A stretch of DNA of 64,000 nucleotides from a virus. Location: positions 47,814 to 111,813 of the IMG/VR virus record IMGVR_UViG_3300009008_000013, one strand, 5' to 3'. The notes below the pieces were generated by a model, which worked only from the letters and a program-made list of their open reading frames with translations, did not search any database and had not been told where the DNA came from. The position numbers were made by a program, and so were the translations under genes. This document shows positions 43,568 to 52,381 of this stretch, piece after piece (position 1 is the stretch's first letter; the number at the start of each line of letters is the position of its first letter).

Positions 43568-45880
43568 ATGGCAGACGACGACGCAATTTTACGAGAAACC
43601 AAACGATCTATAGATGCGCTATTTAGAAGTGTCTCTGACTCTGCGGATCGTGCGTCTACAGAGTTAAATTACATTTCGCGAGTTGCGAGGGTTTCTGGAA
43701 AACAAATATCCTATGCTGGTGATAGTGCAGAGGCATTTGGAGAAGCATTAAACGGATTGACCAAATCTCTCGGCGGTGCCGCTGTAGAAATAACCAAGGC
43801 CGGCATGACCTTTTCCGCAAGCGCCGGAGCAATGGTCATTGCGATGGGCAATATAGATAAAATTGTTAAAGATGGAAAACTAACTAAGCCAGATTCAGAT
43901 GGAGATGACAAAGATAAGGATGACGATCAAGGTGGTATTATGTCTGCGATCGCGGGAGTCTTTAAGTCGATTCTTGCCAAGGTTCCTTTTATGGCCGCCG
44001 GCGCTGGGTTGGGCGGTGCCGCGGGAGCTAGATTCGGCAGCGCCGGTGCGATGGTAGGTTCTGTTGTGGGCGGCGCCGGCGGCGCGGCGCTCGGAATTGC
44101 TGAAGAAGTGTACGGCGGATATTTAGATGGACTAAACGAGATAACCACAGCAGGTATACCTTTTGGTAGAAGTCTAGAAACGTATGCGAAGGCCATCACA
44201 ACAACAACTTTGACACAAACAGAATTTAATGCTTTAATGAAAAGAAATTCTGAAACATTGTCTATGTTTGGAGGAACAGCACAACTAGGTGCTGAAAGAT
44301 TAGTTACTTTAGGTGGCGTACTTTCAGACGTTGGCCGACGTCATACAACATCCGGAATGTCGTTTAGACGCACAATAGAATTGATGGGTATGGATGTAGA
44401 AGATGCATTAGAGTTATCGGCAACCATGCTGAATAATGCTTCTCTGGCTGATAGCACTCGTTCGTTATCTGCTCAAGAGCAAGCAGATATGACCGGTGAT
44501 TATATATACCAATTATCACAGTTAGAAGTACTCACTGGTAAGAGTAAAGATCGGCTAGCGAAAGAACAACAAAAATTGGCATCTGACGCGCAATTCCAGG
44601 CGGCTATTATGAACATGGGCCCAGAACAACAGGCTGCAATGACAGACGGGCTCAAGAAGGCAATGGAAACAGGCGGCCCGGCGGCCGCTGAGATCTTTAA
44701 AGCCAGAGTTGCAGGTGTTGTTCCGAAAGGTAAAGAGGCTAGAATGATGATGGCTACTCCGATGGGACAAATGTATAACGATCTAGCCTCAGATATGTTA
44801 TCTGCTGGTGATGGCGCCGGCGAGATTTTTAACGCAAGTCTAGGCAAATTAGAAGACGCCATAGAAAAAACAAGAGATACTTTTGCTCCTTTAGCCGCGG
44901 CTGGCCAACCGATCGGGTTAGCATTGTTCGAAGCTGCACAGGCAACCACTACAAAATTTAATGCAATTCAAGACGCATATGCCAAACATGCCGGGATAGT
45001 TGATACAGAATCAGTAAACTTTTCGACAGCATTTGAACATTTTTATGATCAAGCAATGGGTATTGACGCAGAAATTGTCGACGGGAAACTCGTAGGAACG
45101 ATTGGTGATGCAGCTACCCAACTAACAACTGATATCAGAGTTCTGAAAGACGAGATAGCAGTTGGCGCCAGGGAATTGTTTTTGGATACTATCTTTAACG
45201 CTGATGATGGACTGATCAATTGGGTCCAGGGACAATTAAAAACCTATAAAGAAAAAACGGGGTTTGATGAAGAACTTTCAGCTGAGATAATAAAACTACA
45301 AGACGAAGGACTTGTATCTTACAGAACTATTCCAAGAATGGCAGGTACATTAGGTGACAAAATTACAGGTTTTATGAAAACATCTATAGATCTAATTCAA
45401 GAACAGTATGACACAATGCATGAAATGTTTGGCGGGACTGGAGATCGCGTCGACATAAGGAAGGATGTGCTGGGTGGTACTTCGGAAGCAAAACCTACAG
45501 CAGTAGTAAAACCAAATACTCCACCACCTGGTACACCAGTAGCAAAACCAAAAGTAGCAACATCAAGTGCAGATGCGCGCCATGCAGGACTTTCCACAAA
45601 GATATCAGCCTTGGCCGAGGCAGGCATAGCACAAACAGGTGAATCTGCTACTGGGGCAACTGAAGCATCTAAAAGCTTGTCAGATACCGCTAATGAAAAC
45701 TTACAAGAAGTGAAAAAGCAAACTCAACAATTGGATAAACTCGTTGATCTTACTGAAAAACAATTGCAAGCACAGAAAAATAATCAGGTTAATGTTAATA
45801 TTGATAATGGAAACAAGAACGCAAGATCTCCGCACGGATTAGCAAATGAAGCAGGGCAAGATGGGACGACATACGGGTAG
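43568..45880 (+). CDS. Tail tape measure protein candidate (gp29 position), 770 aa
   Basis: The N-terminus is a helical stretch (ILRETKRSIDALFRSVSDSADRASTEL). Residues about 130-185 are Gly/Ala-rich and hydrophobic (MAAGAGLGGAAGARFGS, VGGAGGAALGI), a segment that in tape measures may cross the membrane at injection. The following 400 residues are long helices without catalytic motifs. Residues 640-690 are a Pro-rich linker and the last 60 residues a coiled coil (NLQEVKKQTQQLDKLVDL). Length, composition and the divergent gp26/gp51-like chaperone support a tape measure, which sets tail length and nucleates the tube. T4's gp29 (590 aa) is shorter, in line with a different tail length. Confidence 0.75.
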   Translation: MADDDAILRETKRSIDALFRSVSDSADRASTELNYISRVARVSGKQISYAGDSAEAFGEALNGLTKSLGGAAVEITKAGMTFSASAGAMVIAMGNIDKIVKDGKLTKPDSDGDDKDKDDDQGGIMSAIAGVFKSILAKVPFMAAGAGLGGAAGARFGSAGAMVGSVVGGAGGAALGIAEEVYGGYLDGLNEITTAGIPFGRSLETYAKAITTTTLTQTEFNALMKRNSETLSMFGGTAQLGAERLVTLGGVLSDVGRRHTTSGMSFRRTIELMGMDVEDALELSATMLNNASLADSTRSLSAQEQADMTGDYIYQLSQLEVLTGKSKDRLAKEQQKLASDAQFQAAIMNMGPEQQAAMTDGLKKAMETGGPAAAEIFKARVAGVVPKGKEARMMMATPMGQMYNDLASDMLSAGDGAGEIFNASLGKLEDAIEKTRDTFAPLAAAGQPIGLALFEAAQATTTKFNAIQDAYAKHAGIVDTESVNFSTAFEHFYDQAMGIDAEIVDGKLVGTIGDAATQLTTDIRVLKDEIAVGARELFLDTIFNADDGLINWVQGQLKTYKEKTGFDEELSAEIIKLQDEGLVSYRTIPRMAGTLGDKITGFMKTSIDLIQEQYDTMHEMFGGTGDRVDIRKDVLGGTSEAKPTAVVKPNTPPPGTPVAKPKVATSSADARHAGLSTKISALAEAGIAQTGESATGATEASKSLSDTANENLQEVKKQTQQLDKLVDLTEKQLQAQKNNQVNVNIDNGNKNARSPHGLANEAGQDGTTYG

Positions 45881-45956
45881 TGCAGTTCCCTAGTCACAAT
45901 ACAACAAATATATTATAAAATAGGGTAAATAGTAGTATAAAACAAAGATTATAATT

Positions 45957-47627
45957 ATGACTTGGAAAAAATATTTCACACAACCAAACAATGTAGTTCC
46001 AATGAGAAATGGAACTCCTGACGTTGGCTTTAAAAATTATAGTTCAGTATTGCCTGAAGTTTACTCTGGGCATCCTAATCGTATTGAGCGTTATATTCAA
46101 TACGATGCAATGGACCAAGACAGTGAAGTAAATTCAGCACTTGATATTTTAGCAGAATTCTGTACACAACAAAATACAGAATCAGGCATTGCATTCCAAG
46201 TTCATTACCATGATGACGCGACAGCAACAGAAATGGAAATTTTAAATACACAATTAAAACACTGGTATAATCTACAAAGTTTTGATCGTAAAATTTTTAA
46301 ACTTTTCCGCAACACACTAAAATACGGTGACCAACTTTTTATTCGTGATCCAGAAACACAAAAGTGGCACTTTGTTGATTGTGCCAAAGTTGAAAAGATT
46401 GTTGTTGATGAAAGTGCCGGTAAAGAAATTGAACAATATATTGTTCGTGATTTAGCAATTAATTTTGATACTCTACAAACAACAGAAAAGGAGACAGGTG
46501 GTACAACTATTCCTAATCTAATGAGTAGAACAGGATCACAAACACAAGAGAATATGGCAAATGCTTCCAAATACACATATGGTAAAAAAGCCGTTGCTAT
46601 TGATGCTAATTATATTGTTCATATTAGTTTAACAGAAGAGATGGATGGCACCTGGCCATTTGGTAATAGTATTTTAGAGAATATCTTTAAAACATATAAA
46701 CAAAAAGAATTATTAGAAGATGCTATTATTATCTACCGCGTACAACGTGCTCCGGAACGCCGTGTATTTTACATTGACGTAGGTAATATGCCATCACACA
46801 TGGCTATGGGTTTTGTTGAGCGTGTTAAGAATGAAATTCACCAACGTAGAATTCCAACTACAACAGGTGGTGGATCCAAAATGATGGATTCAACATATAA
46901 TCCACTATCTATTATGGAAGATTATTTCTTTCCACAAACGGGCGAAGGAAGAGGCAGTAAAGTCGAAACATTACCAGGAGGTGAAAATCTAGGACAAATT
47001 GACGATTTAAGATATTTTACAAATAAATTATATCGTGCATTGCGTATTCCGGCAAGTTATTTGCCAACCGGACCTGATGAAGGTGTCGCCGCTTATAATG
47101 ATGGTAGAGTAGGCACAGCATTAATTCAAGAATTTAGATTCAACGAATACTGCAAACGTTTACAAACAATTATTTCTGGTACAGTTGATACAGAATTTAA
47201 ACTATTTTTAAAGACACGTGGTGTTAATATTGACAATAGTATTTTTGAAATTAAGTTTAATGAGCCGCAGAACTTTGCATCATATAGACAAGCAGAGTTG
47301 GATAACACAAAGATTTCTGCATTTACGCAGTTAGAACAATTGCCATATATGAGTAAACGCTTCTTGCTAACACGTTACTTAGGTCTAACAGAGCAAGAAC
47401 TAATTGAAAACACAGAAAAGTGGGAAGAGGAAACAGGCAACAATCAAGCATCCCAAGTATATGGTTCAGATATGCGTAATGTTGGTATTACACCAGGTGG
47501 ATTAGACTCTGATATGTCTATGGCAGAGGAACCTGAACTTCCGGAAGGTGATGAAGCGCCTATAGAGGGTGAAGCACCTATAGAAGGTGGCGAAGCACCT
47601 GAGTTAGAACCAGCACCAACAACATAA
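45957..47627 (+). CDS. gp20: Portal vertex protein gp20-like, 556 aa
   Basis: The portal forms the ring through which DNA is packaged and ejected. Conserved stretches are present: RIERYIQYDAMDQDSEVNSALDILAEFCTQQN (residues about 41-73), KVEKIVVDES, ILENIFKTYKQKELLEDAIIIYRVQRAPERRVFYIDVGNMP, and RALRIPASYLPTGPDEGVAAYNDGRVGTALIQEFRFNEY, all typical of gp20. The C-terminal 60 residues are acidic (EEPELPEGDEAPIEGEAPIEGG). It ends 8 nt before the next small gene. Length is close to T4 gp20 (524 aa). No exact TATAAATA is upstream, only a near-match (TATAAAATA). Confidence 0.95.
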   Translation: MTWKKYFTQPNNVVPMRNGTPDVGFKNYSSVLPEVYSGHPNRIERYIQYDAMDQDSEVNSALDILAEFCTQQNTESGIAFQVHYHDDATATEMEILNTQLKHWYNLQSFDRKIFKLFRNTLKYGDQLFIRDPETQKWHFVDCAKVEKIVVDESAGKEIEQYIVRDLAINFDTLQTTEKETGGTTIPNLMSRTGSQTQENMANASKYTYGKKAVAIDANYIVHISLTEEMDGTWPFGNSILENIFKTYKQKELLEDAIIIYRVQRAPERRVFYIDVGNMPSHMAMGFVERVKNEIHQRRIPTTTGGGSKMMDSTYNPLSIMEDYFFPQTGEGRGSKVETLPGGENLGQIDDLRYFTNKLYRALRIPASYLPTGPDEGVAAYNDGRVGTALIQEFRFNEYCKRLQTIISGTVDTEFKLFLKTRGVNIDNSIFEIKFNEPQNFASYRQAELDNTKISAFTQLEQLPYMSKRFLLTRYLGLTEQELIENTEKWEEETGNNQASQVYGSDMRNVGITPGGLDSDMSMAEEPELPEGDEAPIEGEAPIEGGEAPELEPAPTT

Positions 47628-47635
47628 ATAGTATT

Positions 47636-47875
47636 ATGATTTTACTAGAACTTTTTGGACAATTGGAAGAAAAAGAGGATAACGGTCGCTATGATTCGGA
47701 CTCTGATCAGACTATTGTTAAAAAAGAGAATACTCGTAAAACAAGACTAACACTAGAACAAATTAATAAGCTTAGAAAGGTTTCAGAACTAAGAACTGCA
47801 GAAAAAATTAAAGACGCAGAGAAATATAAGTTACAATACGGCGCGGCGCCAGCTGGCGCAGACGTCCCAATGTAA
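47636..47875 (+). CDS. Small prohead-region protein (gp67 position), 79 aa
   Basis: A charged, helical 79-residue protein: an acidic N-terminus (MILLELFGQLEEKEDNGRYDSDSDQ) and a basic coil RKTRLTLEQINKLRKVSELRTAEKIKDAEKYKL, ending in a short Gly/Ala/Pro tail (YGAAPAGADVPM). It lies 8 nt after gp20 and before the acidic core protein, where T4 has gene 67 for the prohead core. Marine T4-like phages have a similar small protein at this spot. The exact function is inferred from position. The C-terminal tail has no obvious (I/L)xE cleavage site. Confidence 0.65.
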   Translation: MILLELFGQLEEKEDNGRYDSDSDQTIVKKENTRKTRLTLEQINKLRKVSELRTAEKIKDAEKYKLQYGAAPAGADVPM

Positions 47876-47994
47876 TTTTGCCCTTTTCTGCCGTTTTCAT
47901 ACCATTTTGGTACTATTTGAGTGCCTTTATATCCCCTTTAACTTAAATATATTTGATATTTTGTAACTTTTTATATAAAAGGAGTGATTTCGCT

Positions 47995-48723
47995 ATGAGT
48001 GATAAATTTAATCAGTTGCTTGACTATATTATCAATGAAGAGCAAGATAAAGCTCGTGAACTTTTCCATGAAATTGTTGTTGAAAAGTCACGTGACATTT
48101 ATGAAGGCTTGATTGACGAACAAGATCTTGATGCAATCGAAGAAGAGATTGAAGAAGTTGAAGAAGCAATCTCAGATGAAGAGGTTGAAGATTTTGTTAA
48201 TGATATTGAAGGCGACGAAGAAGGTATGTCCCTAGAGGATGCAAGTGAAGAACTTGAAGATGCTATGGATGCCGAAGAAGAAGAAGGTGACGACGAAGGC
48301 GAAGAAGCCGACGAAGAAGCCGATGAAAGAATTAGTGATCTAGAAGCTGCATTTGACGAACTTCAAGCAGAATTCGACAAGTTAATGGCTGAAGTTGGCG
48401 ACGACGAAGGCGAAGAAGCCGACGAAGAAGGCGACTACATGGAGCCAGAAATGGAAGAATCCGTTGAAGAGTCAGCTGAAGAAGCAGAAGAAGATCTAGA
48501 AGAGTCAGAAGAAGATGTAGTTGCCGAAGGCGCTGAACTAAAGGCAGTTCCTGCACCTAAGGGTGGCGCTGGCGAAGGTTCATCACCTGTTGCCAAAGGT
48601 GGTAAGCCACAAGGTGACGCAAACGAACCAGGTGCAATGTCATCAGGAGAAGGTTCAAGTTCAGCAGACCCATCATCATCAGATATGGGCATGTCAACTG
48701 AACCAGACATGAAGAAAGTATAA
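47995..48723 (+). CDS. Acidic prohead core protein candidate (gp68-like), 242 aa
   Basis: I chose the ATG at 47995 because an AAAAGGAG lies 10 nt upstream; an alternative frame opening at 47953 lacks a ribosome site. The N-terminus is helical (SDKFNQLLDYIINEEQDKARELFHEIVVEKSRDIYEGLIDEQDL), the centre is extremely acidic with repeats such as GDDEGEEADEEADE, and the end is Ser/Gly/Pro-rich. Core proteins of T4 proheads are acidic and later cleaved by gp21. The location between the portal and the gp21 protease fits. The 119 nt before it are pyrimidine-rich and hold a TACCA/TGGTA hairpin. Confidence 0.65.
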   Translation: MSDKFNQLLDYIINEEQDKARELFHEIVVEKSRDIYEGLIDEQDLDAIEEEIEEVEEAISDEEVEDFVNDIEGDEEGMSLEDASEELEDAMDAEEEEGDDEGEEADEEADERISDLEAAFDELQAEFDKLMAEVGDDEGEEADEEGDYMEPEMEESVEESAEEAEEDLEESEEDVVAEGAELKAVPAPKGGAGEGSSPVAKGGKPQGDANEPGAMSSGEGSSSADPSSSDMGMSTEPDMKKV

Positions 48724-48735
48724 CGGATAAAAAAC

Positions 48736-49359
48736 ATGACTTATCTAAGAGAACACTTGACATTTGACCAAGCTCGCATGGTAACTGAGACTGATTCAGA
48801 AGGCAAGAATCTATACATGAAGGGTATTTGCATTCAAGGTGGTGTAAAGAATGCAAATCAGCGTGTATATCCTGTCTCTGAAATTCAAACCGCAGTATCA
48901 ACATTAAATGAGCAAATCAATCAAGGAAACTCAGTACTAGGCGAAGTTGATCATCCAGACGATCTTAAGATTAACTTAGATCGTGTATCCCACATGGTTA
49001 CAGAAATGTGGATGGATGGACCCAACGGTTATGGTAAGATGAAAGTACTACCAACACCAATGGGTAACTTAGTCAAAACTATGCTTGAGTCAGGTGTTAA
49101 ATTAGGAGTTTCATCCAGAGGTAGCGGCAATGTCCGTGAATCTTCTGGCGATGTTTCAGAATTTGAAATTGTCACTATTGACGTAGTGGCGCAACCAAGT
49201 GCTCCAGAAGCATATCCAACAGCAATTTATGAAGGCCTTTTAAACATGAGAGGCGGTCATAGAGTGCTTGAGATGGCGGCTGAAGTACGTGAGAATCAAA
49301 AGGCGCAAAAATATCTCAAAGAGAGTATTTTGCGTCTCATAAAGGACCTAAAAATTTAG
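48736..49359 (+). CDS. gp21: Prohead maturation protease gp21-like, 207 aa
   Basis: This serine protease, related to herpesvirus assemblins, digests the scaffold and trims capsid proteins. The key elements are the catalytic His in GEVDHPDD (H73) and the serine in GVSSRGSG (S126/S127), in the spacing typical of family S80. The stretch GGVKNANQRVYP near residue 35 and IVTIDVVAQPSAPEAYP near the end are also characteristic. Length equals T4 gp21 within five residues. It follows the acidic core gene by 12 nt and precedes gp22 by 9 nt. All catalytic residues seem intact. Confidence 0.94.
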   Translation: MTYLREHLTFDQARMVTETDSEGKNLYMKGICIQGGVKNANQRVYPVSEIQTAVSTLNEQINQGNSVLGEVDHPDDLKINLDRVSHMVTEMWMDGPNGYGKMKVLPTPMGNLVKTMLESGVKLGVSSRGSGNVRESSGDVSEFEIVTIDVVAQPSAPEAYPTAIYEGLLNMRGGHRVLEMAAEVRENQKAQKYLKESILRLIKDLKI

Positions 49360-49368
49360 GAGAGCATT

Positions 49369-50469
49369 ATGTTAGACGTATTCAAACCACTTATCGAAAA
49401 CAATATTATCTCCGAGGAAGTTCAAGTTGAACTCCAGGAAGCTTGGGATGCAAAGTTGGTAGAAGCCACTGAGCAAAACAAGGCCGAGTTACGCGAAGAA
49501 TTTGCAAAGAGATATGAGCACGATAAGGAGGCGATTGTCGAAGCCCTAGATACAATGGTTACAGATTCTCTAAAACAAGAAATCAACGAGTTTGTAGAAG
49601 ACAAGCAAGCACTACTAGCTGAGCGAGTAGCATACAAGACAGCAGTAACAGAGCATGCCGATCTTCTAAGCAAGTTCGTAACAGAAAATCTAGCAACTGA
49701 AATGAATGAGTTCCGTGCTGATAGAGGCACACAGGCTCAAACAATGCAGAAACTAGAAGATTTCGTAATCAAAGCATTAAGCGAAGAGATTGTTGAATTC
49801 AACGAAGACAAGAAAGACGTAGTTGAAACAAAAGTTAAGTTAGTTGCTGAAGCAAAAACAAAACTAGCCGAACTTAAGAAAACATTTATCGAGCGTAGTG
49901 CTAAGATGGTTGAAGAGACTGTCACTAAAACTATTAAGGGTGAGATGTCACAACTTAAAGAAGATATTCAAAGTGCTCGTGAGAATAACTTTGGACGTCA
50001 ATTATTTGAAGCTTTTGCCGCAGAGTATGCACATTCATATTTGAATGAGAATACTGAAGTTGCAAAACTCAACAAGCAACTTTCAGAAATGGAAGGTGTA
50101 TTGGCAGAAGCCAATAAAACAATTGAAGAAAAGGATGCACTCGTAGAGACAAAAATGAGTGAAATCAACGTTATTAATGACCAAGCAAACCGTAAAGAAA
50201 CACTCTCTCAACTTCTTTCACCATTGGCGAAAGAGAAGAAAGAGGTTATGGAAAGTTTACTTGAGTCAGTACAAACTGATAAACTTAAAGCATCTTTTGA
50301 CAAATACCTGCCAGCAGTTATTAATGGCGATGGCACTGGTATTAAACGCAAACTTACTGAGTCAGTAAAGAAAGAAGTAACTGGTGATCGCCAACCTGTT
50401 GAAAAGCAAGTTGAAGAAACACCAAACACTTCCAACATTGTTGATATCAAGAAGTTAGCAGGATTATAA
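49369..50469 (+). CDS. gp22: Major prohead scaffold gp22-like, 366 aa
   Basis: An almost entirely helical, charged protein with long coiled-coil runs (RSAKMVEETVTKTIKGEMSQ, NTEVAKLNKQLSEMEGVLAEANK) as expected of a scaffold core. The C-terminus (EETPNTSNIVDIKKLAGL) is short and may bind the capsid protein. It follows gp21 (9 nt, AGGAG before the ATG) and precedes gp23 with a 31-nt gap. The scaffold is degraded by gp21 as the head matures. T4 gp22 is 269 aa; this form is about a hundred residues longer. Confidence 0.88.
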   Translation: MLDVFKPLIENNIISEEVQVELQEAWDAKLVEATEQNKAELREEFAKRYEHDKEAIVEALDTMVTDSLKQEINEFVEDKQALLAERVAYKTAVTEHADLLSKFVTENLATEMNEFRADRGTQAQTMQKLEDFVIKALSEEIVEFNEDKKDVVETKVKLVAEAKTKLAELKKTFIERSAKMVEETVTKTIKGEMSQLKEDIQSARENNFGRQLFEAFAAEYAHSYLNENTEVAKLNKQLSEMEGVLAEANKTIEEKDALVETKMSEINVINDQANRKETLSQLLSPLAKEKKEVMESLLESVQTDKLKASFDKYLPAVINGDGTGIKRKLTESVKKEVTGDRQPVEKQVEETPNTSNIVDIKKLAGL

Positions 50470-50500
50470 ATTTATAATTAAGGAGTTTAGGAGACTAAAA

Positions 50501-51673
50501 ATGTCAGAACTATTAAATGAAAACTGGAGTGAAACTAAAGACGCACTATTAGAAGGTCTTTCAGGTTCAACTCGTAGTACAATGGCAGTAACTCTAGAGA
50601 ATACAAAAGGCTATTTGACAGAGGCTGCTACAGCCGGCGCATCAACATCAGGTAATGTTGCTACACTTAACCGCGTAATTTTACCAGTAATCCGCCGCGT
50701 AATGCCATCAGTAATTGCTAACGAAATCGTTGGTGTTCAACCAATGGCAGGTCCAGTAGGACAAATTCACACATTGAGAGTACGTTACGCTGATGCATTC
50801 ACAGGTAACGCAGGTGGTAACACAACAGCAGGCGAAGAAGCATTAAGCCCATTCAAAGTTGCTGAAGGTTACTCAGGTAACGTTGCATCTGCTGATACAG
50901 CAGGTTCAACATCTGCTAACGAAGGCACAGGCGGTAACCGTCTAAGCATCCAAATCTTGAAGCAACCAGTTGAAGCAAAGACACGTAAGCTATCAGCACG
51001 TTGGACTTTCGAAGCTGCTCAAGATGCTAACTCAATGCACGGTATTGACATGGAAGCAGAAATCATGTCAGCACTAGCACAAGAAATTACTGCAGAAATT
51101 GATCAAGAGATCCTACGTTCACTACGTAGTATCGCAACAGCAGGTGATCCATATGATCAAAACGCAGTATCAGGTACAGCAACATACGTTGGTGACGAGC
51201 ACGCCGCTCTAGCAGTTCTAATGAACCGCGCAGCCAACACAATTGCACAACGCACACGTCGTGGTGCAGGTAACTGGGCAGTCGTTTCACCACAAGCACT
51301 AACAGTTATCCAATCCGCTTCAACAAGTGCATTTGCACGTACAACAGAAGGTTCATTCGAAGCACCAGTTAACCAAAAGATGGTTGGCACACTAAATGGT
51401 ACAATGAAGATCTATGTTGATACATACGCAGCTGATGATACAGCAGTACTAGTAGGCTACAAGGGTTCAAGCGAAGCAGACGCAGCTGCTTTCTACTGCC
51501 CATACATTCCTCTAATGTCATCTGGTACAGTACTAGATCCAGATACATTCGAGCCAGTCGTAGGCTTCATGACACGTTATGGTTATGTTGCACTAACAAA
51601 CACAGCATCATCACTAGGTAATGCTGGCGACTACCTACAAACAATTGCAGTATCAAACCTATCATTTGCATAA
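50501..51673 (+). CDS. gp23: Major capsid protein gp23-like, 390 aa
   Basis: The HK97-fold capsid subunit. Signature segments are NRVILPVIRRVMPSVIANEIVGVQPMAGPVGQI and the P-domain region QPVEAKTRKLSARWTFEAAQD, MEAEIMSALAQEITAEIDQEILRSL, then RTRRGAGNWAVVSP. A likely gp21 cleavage site LTE|A lies at residues 39-42 (GYLTEAATAG), giving a mature form of about 349 residues; T4 gp23 is cut at an Ile/Leu-x-Glu site after residue 65. AAGGAG precedes the ATG. A rho-independent terminator follows, so it ends the head operon. Confidence 0.95.
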   Translation: MSELLNENWSETKDALLEGLSGSTRSTMAVTLENTKGYLTEAATAGASTSGNVATLNRVILPVIRRVMPSVIANEIVGVQPMAGPVGQIHTLRVRYADAFTGNAGGNTTAGEEALSPFKVAEGYSGNVASADTAGSTSANEGTGGNRLSIQILKQPVEAKTRKLSARWTFEAAQDANSMHGIDMEAEIMSALAQEITAEIDQEILRSLRSIATAGDPYDQNAVSGTATYVGDEHAALAVLMNRAANTIAQRTRRGAGNWAVVSPQALTVIQSASTSAFARTTEGSFEAPVNQKMVGTLNGTMKIYVDTYAADDTAVLVGYKGSSEADAAAFYCPYIPLMSSGTVLDPDTFEPVVGFMTRYGYVALTNTASSLGNAGDYLQTIAVSNLSFA

Positions 51674-51696
51674 GGTTTAGAATTTTTTGTAAAGAT

Positions 51697-51722
51697 AACC
51701 CCCCATTATTTGGGGGGTTTTT
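51697..51722 (+). terminator. Rho-independent terminator after gp23
   Basis: AACCCCCC (51697-51704) pairs with GGGGGGTT (51712-51719) around a seven-base loop and is followed by a short T run. It sits 24 nt after the gp23 stop. Confidence 0.92.
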
Positions 51723-51825
51723 CTTGACTAAATAGTAATGCTTACTAATGGGTAGTAAGTTTATGGGGATTAACCTTCCTCGTAGCGGTTAAAACCCGCA
51801 ACGGACTTCTAAAAGGAGAAATAAA

Positions 51826-52287
51826 ATGGGTAGACCACTTAATAAAAGATACTTCGGTGTCGCGGGCGTAGGCCCAACAGCCGGCGGTAACGAAATCAAA
51901 GTTAACTTTAACAGCGGCGGCGGTGTTAAAGAAGGTTATATTGTTAAACAAAAAGCAAGTAAACGTTTTGTTGTTGAAGAAATCGAAACAGCAGGATTAC
52001 ATACTTGTACTTTAACTTGGGATGATTTACCAGCAAACCTAGCATCAGGTGAGATGTCAATTTCATTTAAAATGGATGATGGTGAAACATACCTAGCAAG
52101 TAAAATTTCTGGCCGTACAGCAACATTAGCAGCTCCGACTGCTACAGGTTCAAACGCATATGATGGCAGTAAAGTTCCATGGAACTTCACAGTAGATCTA
52201 ACAGACGGTGCGGCACAAGTCGAGGAAGCAGGCGACGACAATACACTAGTCGGTGTAGACGACGACGATTGGACAGAAGACGCTTAA
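51826..52287 (+). CDS. Putative virion protein following gp23, 153 aa
   Basis: Begins MGRPLNKRYFGVAGVGPTAGGNEIKVNFNSGGG, then a beta-rich domain (YIVKQKASKRFVVEEIETAGL, CTLTWDDLP) with an acidic C-terminal tail (DDDDWTEDA). No enzymatic motif. It has its own AAAAGGAG and ends before a strong terminator (52313-52333), so it is a monocistronic late gene beside gp23. Capsid decoration or a head-associated structural protein is most likely from position and composition; I do not recognise a named T4 homologue. The 150-nt leader carries hairpins CTTACT/AGTAAG (51741-51759) and a GCGGTT/AACCcGC pair. Confidence 0.55.
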   Translation: MGRPLNKRYFGVAGVGPTAGGNEIKVNFNSGGGVKEGYIVKQKASKRFVVEEIETAGLHTCTLTWDDLPANLASGEMSISFKMDDGETYLASKISGRTATLAAPTATGSNAYDGSKVPWNFTVDLTDGAAQVEEAGDDNTLVGVDDDDWTEDA

Positions 52288-52312
52288 TTGATATTCTTAC
52301 GATCAATACAGG

Positions 52313-52338
52313 AAAGGGGCCATCGGCCCCTTTTCTAT
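52313..52338 (+). terminator. Rho-independent terminator after the 153-aa gene
   Basis: AAAGGGGCC (52313-52321) pairs with GGCCCCTTT (52325-52333) around an ATC loop, followed by TCTATT. The TATAAATA late box of the next unit begins 17 nt later. Confidence 0.92.
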
Positions 52339-52349
52339 TCTAAAATTTG

Positions 52350-52357
52350 TATAAATA
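52350..52357 (+). promoter_or_regulatory. T4-type late promoter box
   Basis: Exact TATAAATA, 32 nt before the ATG of the 293-aa fibre gene at 52382, and directly after a terminator. This is the cleanest late-promoter context in the window. Confidence 0.7.
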
Positions 52358-52381
52358 ATATAACATTGGAAATCACGAAAT

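Noticed and set aside
45914-45924. TATAAAATA upstream of the portal gene as a late promoter
   Set aside because: It has an extra A relative to TATAAATA. Kept only as a weak possibility and not listed as a feature.
47953-47994. Earlier start for the acidic prohead core protein
   Set aside because: The upstream ATG has no Shine-Dalgarno and the added 14 residues are hydrophobic and Cys-containing, unlike the rest; 47995 follows AAAAGGAG.
48332-48904. Minus-strand frames opposite the acidic core and gp21 genes
   Set aside because: They are images of the GAA/GAC-rich repeats, with Leu/Arg or Ser/Pro bias and no start context.
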